From Gemmatimonadota bacterium (GTDB taxonomy: Bacteria; ARS69): a DNA stretch of 7,385 nt. Positions 4,201 to 7,385 of the stretch are shown here, piece by piece (positions within the stretch are counted from its first letter, which is position 1; every line of letters starts with the position of its first letter). Location of the stretch: the NCBI GenBank assembly GCA_020431545.1, contig JAGQIB010000457.1:1-7385 (forward strand), written 5' to 3'. The notes beneath the pieces were generated by a model. The model was not told where the DNA came from, ran no database searches, and saw only the letters and a list, made by a program, of their open reading frames with translations. The translations under genes and the position numbers were made by a program.

Positions 4201-6278
4201 GGGATCTCCGAACGCTCGGCCGGCGAGTGCAACATCCAGGATCGGGACCAAGCCCTCGCGGCGCCGTGGACCGCGCCCTCTTGGCGGAGGGATGCGGCGG
4301 CGAGGGACCACGCGTCCCGAGCCGCTTCGCGATCCCCGGCGAACTCCAGGTGACGTGCGATCTCCGTGGTGGGTGTCTCGCCGTGCTCCCGCAGGAGCTC
4401 CGCGATGCGCGCGTGCATGGCGCGACGCTTCGACTCCGGGATTTCGGAGTAGATGTCCCGCTGAAGGTCCGGCTCGGCGAACCGGTACCTGCGGTCGTGA
4501 CCGCGTGTCACGATGCCGCGGTGGACCACGTCGTGGAGGAACTGCGCCGCGGCCAACTTGTCGGCGCTCGCTGCGGTCAGGACGGCGGGATCGAACGCGG
4601 GCGCCGCCACGGCGGCCAGCATGAGCTGTTCCGAGTCGAGCCCGAGGTGGTGGAGCCGCTTCGTGGCGCTCTTCCCCGACGACGCGATTCGCTCGAGTCG
4701 TCCGGCGGCGAGGGTCCACGCGCCGCCGGACCGGTCGAGCACGCGATCCTCCACGAGGCGGCGCATCGCCGCCTCGATCTTGGCGGCATTCCCGCCGGCC
4801 TCCCGATCGATCCAGTCGACGAGGGCGCCAAGAGAGCGCTCTTCCAGGACAGCGCGATCCGGACGATCCGCCTCGCCGAGGAGGGCCGTGATGAACAGCC
4901 GCGTGCCTAGCGGCTCGAACGGTGCGAGATGGATCTCCTCGTAGCTGTCGATACCTGAGATCGACTCCCCGGCATCTCCGTCCCGGGCCACCAGGCAGAG
5001 CGCGGAGTCGGAATCGAGGCTCCGGTGAAGCGCCTGCAGGAAGACGAGACTGTCCGGATCGGCGCTCTCCAGCGATTCGAAGACGAAGAGACGGGATTGT
5101 CCGCGCGGACCGAGCGATTCCAGGAACGACGCGGCCAGTGTCGTCATATCGCCATCGACGCGCCCGCCGGCGGGCAGGTTGAACTCGCCGCGAACCCGAC
5201 CGTACCGGAAGAGATTCTGCAGGACGCGAAAGGCGCCGTCCGCGGATTCGCGAGCGTCCGAGTGGAGAACCTCCACGCCTTCGAGTCCGAGGGTGTGGGT
5301 GATGCTTTCCACGAAGCGCGTCTTGCCCACGCCGGCGGCCCCGGTCACGAGGATTGCCCTCGGCCCGCCGGGGCCGAGCGCCGTGAGCGCTCGATCGAAC
5401 TCCTGGTCCCGAGCGATCATCGTGAGAGGGGAGCCCAGGTACGGGAGCGGGCGAGCGTCGCCGTTTCGATTCGGACCGTGTCCGAGGAGATCGCTCACGA
5501 GATCGGCGACGACGGTGGCCGAGCGAGGCCGATCCTCGGGACGTCGAGCCGTCAGCGCGTCCACGAGATCCCGCCACCCGTCGTCGTCGAGGAACGGCTC
5601 GATCGAAGGCGTGTCTTGCCGGCCGAGGCGGTCGAGCAACTCCTCCGGGCTTTCCGAGTCGAACAGCGGTCGCCCGGCGATCGCCTCGAACAACGTCGCG
5701 CCGAGCGAGTACAGGTCGCTCCGCGGATCCACGCGCGGCGACGTCATGACCTCGGGAGGGAGATACGCGAGCGTGCCGGTGACGTCCTGGCGCGATACGC
5801 CTCGTCGCCGGGCGTAGCCGAAGTCCGCGAGCAGCACCCGATCGGGACTCCCGTCGTTGTGCGCGGAGACCAGAATGTTCGCGGGCTTGATGTCACCGTG
5901 CAGGATTCCCTGGGCGTGCGCGTACTCCAGGGCGGAACAGACCGCCAGTGCGACTTCCCCCAGCGCGTCGAGTCCGCCTTTCCGGTAGATGACGCCCAGA
6001 TCGACCTGCGGCACGTACTCCATCACGTAGTACCGGTGCAGCTCGTCGATCTCGCCGAAGTGCGTCGCGGCCACGATGTGCGGGTGACGGAAGCGGGAGT
6101 GGGTCTGGTACTCCAGCTTGAAGTCGATCTCGTCGGCGCCGTGGCGAGGACTCGCGTGCGCGACCTTCACGGCCACGGTCTCCCCACCGTCGAGGCGACG
6201 GGCCCGCCACACCTCGCCCGATCGTCCGCGTCCGATGGACTCGAGCAGGTCGAAGCCGGGGATGAAGAGAGTCTCCAC
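1209..6278 (-). CDS. Giant Ser/Thr kinase - STAND ATPase - TPR - GAF - sigma-54 AAA+ - Fis regulator (1689 aa)
   Basis: A cytoplasmic signalling protein and transcription factor in one chain; no membrane segment is seen. Residues 1-265 are a Hanks-type kinase: glycine loop GRGRSGEV (16-23), Lys38, HGDIKPAN with Asp129 and Asn134, DFG 152-154 and PPE 174-176. It looks active, but is non-RD (HGD, not HRD). Residues about 283-610 are an AAA_16/STAND ATPase with Walker A GAAGVGKT (313-320) and a weak Walker B (FVFESLESAD, near 398-407). Residues about 620-1160 are TPR helices, and about 1200-1345 a GAF domain. Residues about 1367-1600 are a sigma-54-interaction AAA+ domain: Walker A GPSGCGKD (Lys1404), GAATGV 1444-1449 in place of GAFTGA, FLNE with Asn1467 in place of Asp, ATN sensor I, FRKDIYYR and GNVREL. 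A Fis-like HTH follows (about 1652-1672). GTG start at 6278 has GGAGG 5 bases upstream; stop is TAA. PknK has a related kinase-ATPase-TPR layout. Confidence 0.95.
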   Translation of the reverse strand: METLFIPGFDLLESIGRGRSGEVWRARRLDGGETVAVKVAHASPRHGADEIDFKLEYQTHSRFRHPHIVAATHFGEIDELHRYYVMEYVPQVDLGVIYRKGGLDALGEVALAVCSALEYAHAQGILHGDIKPANILVSAHNDGSPDRVLLADFGYARRRGVSRQDVTGTLAYLPPEVMTSPRVDPRSDLYSLGATLFEAIAGRPLFDSESPEELLDRLGRQDTPSIEPFLDDDGWRDLVDALTARRPEDRPRSATVVADLVSDLLGHGPNRNGDARPLPYLGSPLTMIARDQEFDRALTALGPGGPRAILVTGAAGVGKTRFVESITHTLGLEGVEVLHSDARESADGAFRVLQNLFRYGRVRGEFNLPAGGRVDGDMTTLAASFLESLGPRGQSRLFVFESLESADPDSLVFLQALHRSLDSDSALCLVARDGDAGESISGIDSYEEIHLAPFEPLGTRLFITALLGEADRPDRAVLEERSLGALVDWIDREAGGNAAKIEAAMRRLVEDRVLDRSGGAWTLAAGRLERIASSGKSATKRLHHLGLDSEQLMLAAVAAPAFDPAVLTAASADKLAAAQFLHDVVHRGIVTRGHDRRYRFAEPDLQRDIYSEIPESKRRAMHARIAELLREHGETPTTEIARHLEFAGDREAARDAWSLAAASLRQEGAVHGAARAWSRSWMLHSPAERSEIPNFVPEWIESLLVGGGHHDALALCDELIGYEPEGRIATRLAVYRAQALDASGQQAHAADGLQALVDRTKFDDPGFESWTRAALGALLIQAGHSARAEEQLRLARDRALDAEIPREAGRAEHRLGHARWRAGDVAGALDWLSRAEAHLNQASDTETLPLVWGLQAVCLWDNLDILGAAAAHRRAAEGLTAAQRPQAASRSFRNLAFVLIELGRWDEAESALAEADRLVGDVVGPRDESFQVRTRGVLAWYRADFRQAREHAQRAIDLVQPLHDAYPMINHLVLSGLVDLDRGETSAAETAAKNCLSRARAVRDVWGQAFSHYLLGCVHRQRKNAELAEAELDSGLEALRERRSEVRFRIQLERAELLAGMSGDRGADMALRDAREMAECSRSPLWRALYDLTSGRIHAARADHEAALVSYLAALRTFESLGARFLHARTLEASAASHRERGNDHAALASMRSARQLREEIGIASLESRDTTRDDDSRATLHTVDRVLEAAAAVSKSLTKMQTVDEVAEKILEAAMTYLGTERGVIALEDPTTRRMKVRCHRNIDPDSMQEGVQISIASLEAVGTDGEIIHSGDALSDPRLSLHESIRKSRIRSLVAMPIRWGGRILGALYMDHRSLTDLFGPEALRFLSFIADMAAIGIHNARQYERFDEQRRTLQSAITGDPLTFSKTVLRDPEMRRIVSEAIKVARAGQIILLTGPSGCGKDHFAKILHDASRLEGDFVHSSLPDVPEALVQSGLFGVVQGAATGVERSAGLIHQADGGTLFLNEFAEIPVSMQTPLLQFLDTFEYRPVGSVTRKKFNGLLIFATNADLQEKIRCGTFRKDIYYRMQHRFALPSLRERPDDILSLAELFLEKEHELNPSRPRCHLTSEAQQAVRECRWDGNVRELRDCISDAVRNADGGDEIRLEHLSRSIIGASPQKMIPRERGSLEEAEIQQIREAMARAGGVIKIAARLLGLKEGALTRRLDKHDLRHLQLRRRRKHSSGEPA

Positions 6279-6283
6279 GCGCT

Positions 6284-6288
6284 CCTCC
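6284..6288 (-). promoter_or_regulatory. Shine-Dalgarno deciding the GTG start of the kinase-regulator
   Basis: The minus strand reads GGAGG, within GGAGGAG, 5 bases before the GTG at 6278. This supports the GTG and the N-terminal sequence METLFIPGFD, which leads directly into the kinase glycine loop with the usual short lead-in. Confidence 0.8.
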
Positions 6289-6317
6289 GCGACGACGTCA
6301 AGTCGTTGGGGGGCAAC

Positions 6318-6347
6318 AGTCTAGCAATTGAGTGCAGTGGTCGGCAA
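6318..6347 (-). promoter_or_regulatory. Candidate sigma-70 extended -10 promoter of the kinase-regulator gene
   Basis: On the minus strand, TTGCCG (complement of 6342-6347) and TAGACT (complement of 6318-6323) are 18 bases apart. A TG one base before the -10 hexamer gives an extended -10. Each hexamer matches 4 of 6 consensus positions. This is the least GC-rich part of the intergenic region. The start would fall near 6311, giving a leader of about 33 bases that contains the GGAGG. Plausible but not decisive. Confidence 0.45.
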
Positions 6348-6361
6348 CTCCGGCGCGGAGT
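6347..6361. promoter_or_regulatory. Perfect palindrome ACTCCG-GCG-CGGAGT abutting the -35 element
   Basis: Six-base arms are separated by GCG, directly upstream of and touching the candidate -35 of the kinase-regulator promoter. That is the place for an activator next to polymerase or for a repressor. The half-sites equal those of the palindrome at 1052-1067, though the spacer is 3 rather than 4. It is nested in a larger inverted repeat, GGCAACT 6343-6349 with AGTTGCC 6374-6380. Autoregulation by the Fis-type domain is an inference. Confidence 0.45.
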
Positions 6362-6380
6362 GGGTAGTGGGCCAGTTGCC

Positions 6381-6397
6381 CCACTTCCGCGGAGTGG
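6381..6397. promoter_or_regulatory. Second, imperfect palindrome CCACT...AGTGG with CGGAGTGG
   Basis: CCACT 6381-6385 pairs with AGTGG 6393-6397 around TCCGCGG. The right part, CGGAGTGG (6390-6397), repeats the 8 bases at 6356-6363, 34 bp away. It may be a second, weaker copy of the neighbouring operator. It sits between the divergent kinase-regulator and flavoprotein genes, so it could affect either. Confidence 0.35.
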
Positions 6398-6462
6398 CAT
6401 CGGGGGCAGCCCGACGAATGGCCCGCCACGTCGGCCGGAGGGGAGACGGTCGGGGGGCTCCC

Positions 6463-6482
6463 GGGCCGGCGTGGGCCGGTGC
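6463..6482. repeat. Two tandem 10-bp GC-rich units
   Basis: GGGCCGGCGT (6463-6472) is followed directly by GGGCCGGTGC (6473-6482), sharing 8 of 10 bases, about 55 bp before the flavoprotein ATG. It may be simple-sequence drift in GC-rich DNA. The rest of 6279-6536 holds only the promoter and palindromes listed separately, and no clear promoter for the flavoprotein gene. Confidence 0.3.
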
Positions 6483-6536
6483 GGCCCGAATGCCGTGCTT
6501 GCCCGCGCGACGCCGGTCGTCCAGACTTCCCGGCCC

Positions 6537-7385
6537 ATGGCCGCTCGAACACCAGATGATCGACAGGTCGACGTCGACGTCGCCGTCGTCGGGGGCGGCG
6601 CCGCCGGGCTGCTGGCGGCGACGTTCGCCGCGCGGGGGGGCGCGTCCGTCGCGCTCCTGGAGTCCGCGCCTCGACCCGGGGCGAAGATCCGCGTGAGCGG
6701 CGGGGGGCGGTGCAACGTCCTGCCGTCGCGGATGAGCCTGGAGGACTTCCACACGCACGGCAGTGTCCCGGCGATGCGAAACGTCCTGACGGGGTGGTCG
6801 CTCGCGGACGTGCGGGATCACTTCGAACGACACCTCCGGGTCCCCCTGAAGGTGGAGTCCACCGGCAAGGTGTTCCCGGCGAGCGATTCGTCGCGCGACG
6901 TCGTGGGGGCGCTCCTCACCGACCTCGCTCGTTCCGGCGCCGCGCTCGAGGCGGGCGCACGCGTGCTCGCGATCCGCCCGGAGGCGTCGACGTTCACTCT
7001 GTCGATCCGGGGGCGAGCGGATCTTCGAGCCTCGCGCGTGGTGCTCGCGACGGGCGGCCGGTCGCTTCCGAAGACCGGCAGCGACGGGGCGGGATACAAG
7101 TTCGCGGCGGAGTTCGGACACACGATCGTGCCGACGTACCCGGCCCTCGTCCCCCTCACCACCGTCGACGCGGGCTGGACCTCGCTCGCCGGTCTCGCCG
7201 TGCCCGCCACGCTGGACGTGCGGGTTCGCGACAAGCGGGTCGCACGGCACCGTGGCGACTTTCTCTTCACGCACCAGGGGTTCTCCGGCCCGGTGGCACT
7301 CGACGTGAGCCGCTGGTTCACGGACCCGGAAACGTCCGCGGACGCGCGCCTGTTCGCGGGCTGGGGCGAGCCCGGCACCGATCCC
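6537..7385 (+). CDS. Partial HI0933/BaiN-family NAD(P)/FAD-dependent oxidoreductase (first 283 codons)
   Basis: The frame opens at ATG 6537 and stays open to the right edge. Key motifs are those of the HI0933-like (BaiN/RdsA) flavoprotein family: dinucleotide-binding VVGGGAAGL (17-25) with Glu42 ending the second strand to hold the FAD ribose, SGGGRCN (54-60), FPAS (113-116), ATGGRS (171-176), TGSDGAGY (180-187), PALVPL (202-207) and FTHQGFSGP (244-252). Family members are usually about 400 residues, so roughly the last third is missing. The family is cytoplasmic and flavin-binding; members such as BaiN reduce bile-acid intermediates, but most have no proven substrate, so none is assigned here. 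GTG codons at 6471 and 6495 are in frame, the first after a GGAGGGGAG at 6437-6445. ATG 6537 is preferred because it gives the usual short lead-in to the FAD motif, though its own ribosome site is poor. It diverges from the kinase-regulator gene, with 258 bp between; a functional link is not evident. Confidence 0.93.
   Translation, partial: MAARTPDDRQVDVDVAVVGGGAAGLLAATFAARGGASVALLESAPRPGAKIRVSGGGRCNVLPSRMSLEDFHTHGSVPAMRNVLTGWSLADVRDHFERHLRVPLKVESTGKVFPASDSSRDVVGALLTDLARSGAALEAGARVLAIRPEASTFTLSIRGRADLRASRVVLATGGRSLPKTGSDGAGYKFAAEFGHTIVPTYPALVPLTTVDAGWTSLAGLAVPATLDVRVRDKRVARHRGDFLFTHQGFSGPVALDVSRWFTDPETSADARLFAGWGEPGTDP

Noticed and set aside
1452..4910. Long plus-strand open frames antisense to the big gene (e.g. 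1452-2504, 2844-3737, 3765-4910)
   Set aside because: They are the usual antisense shadows of a GC-rich gene, with no recognisable motifs.
2851..5577. A 908-codon open frame on the minus strand overlapping the big gene
   Set aside because: It is a frame-shifted shadow of the kinase-regulator gene: very rich in Arg, Gly and Pro, no domains, and the overlapping frame has clear kinase, TPR and AAA+ motifs.
6499..6502. TTGC near the flavoprotein gene as a sigma-54 -12 element
   Set aside because: The position where the -24 GG should be (6489-6490) reads AA, so the invariant doublet is missing.
6321..7274. A 317-codon minus-strand open frame opposite the flavoprotein gene
   Set aside because: Antisense shadow with an Arg-rich composition; the plus strand has an unbroken set of HI0933/BaiN motifs.

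Overview
The window is GC-rich bacterial DNA with strongly G/C-biased third codon positions. It carries a very large Ser/Thr kinase fused to a sigma-54 type transcription factor. That pairing is typical of Myxococcota, Planctomycetota and related lineages with complex signalling. The exact phylum cannot be fixed from this sequence, and no rRNA, tRNA, transposase or CRISPR is visible.

Layout, left to right. (1) 1-317, minus: the N-terminal part of a gene running off the left edge, with a small beta-barrel-like start (DUF3553/RapA-N/CarD-like). (2) 318-628: noncoding, dense in inverted repeats, including an 11-bp perfect hairpin with a UUCG tetraloop on the minus strand. (3) 629-829, minus: a 66-residue secreted-peptide gene with a strong Shine-Dalgarno. 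(4) 830-1208: noncoding and regulatory, with a near-consensus sigma-54 (-24/-12) promoter reading into the peptide gene, palindromes further upstream, and a hairpin just after the big gene's stop. (5) 1209-6278, minus: a 1689-residue protein with Ser/Thr kinase, STAND-type ATPase, TPR, GAF, sigma-54-interaction AAA+ and Fis-type HTH domains. (6) 6279-6536: a divergent intergenic region with a candidate extended -10 promoter for the big gene and palindromes next to it. (7) 6537-7385, plus: the first 283 codons of a HI0933/BaiN-family flavoprotein running off the right edge.

The most interesting reading is a two-gene module. A one-polypeptide sensor-kinase-regulator lies directly upstream of, and on the same strand as, a tiny secreted protein gene whose promoter looks sigma-54 dependent. 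An ACTCCG/CGGAGT palindrome occurs both next to the regulator's promoter and upstream of the peptide's promoter, which suggests joint control. One complication is that the regulator's AAA+ domain has a degenerate GAFTGA loop (GAATGV) and Asn in place of the Walker B Asp. It may therefore work in a non-canonical way. The regulatory links are inference; the domains and motifs are read directly from the sequence.
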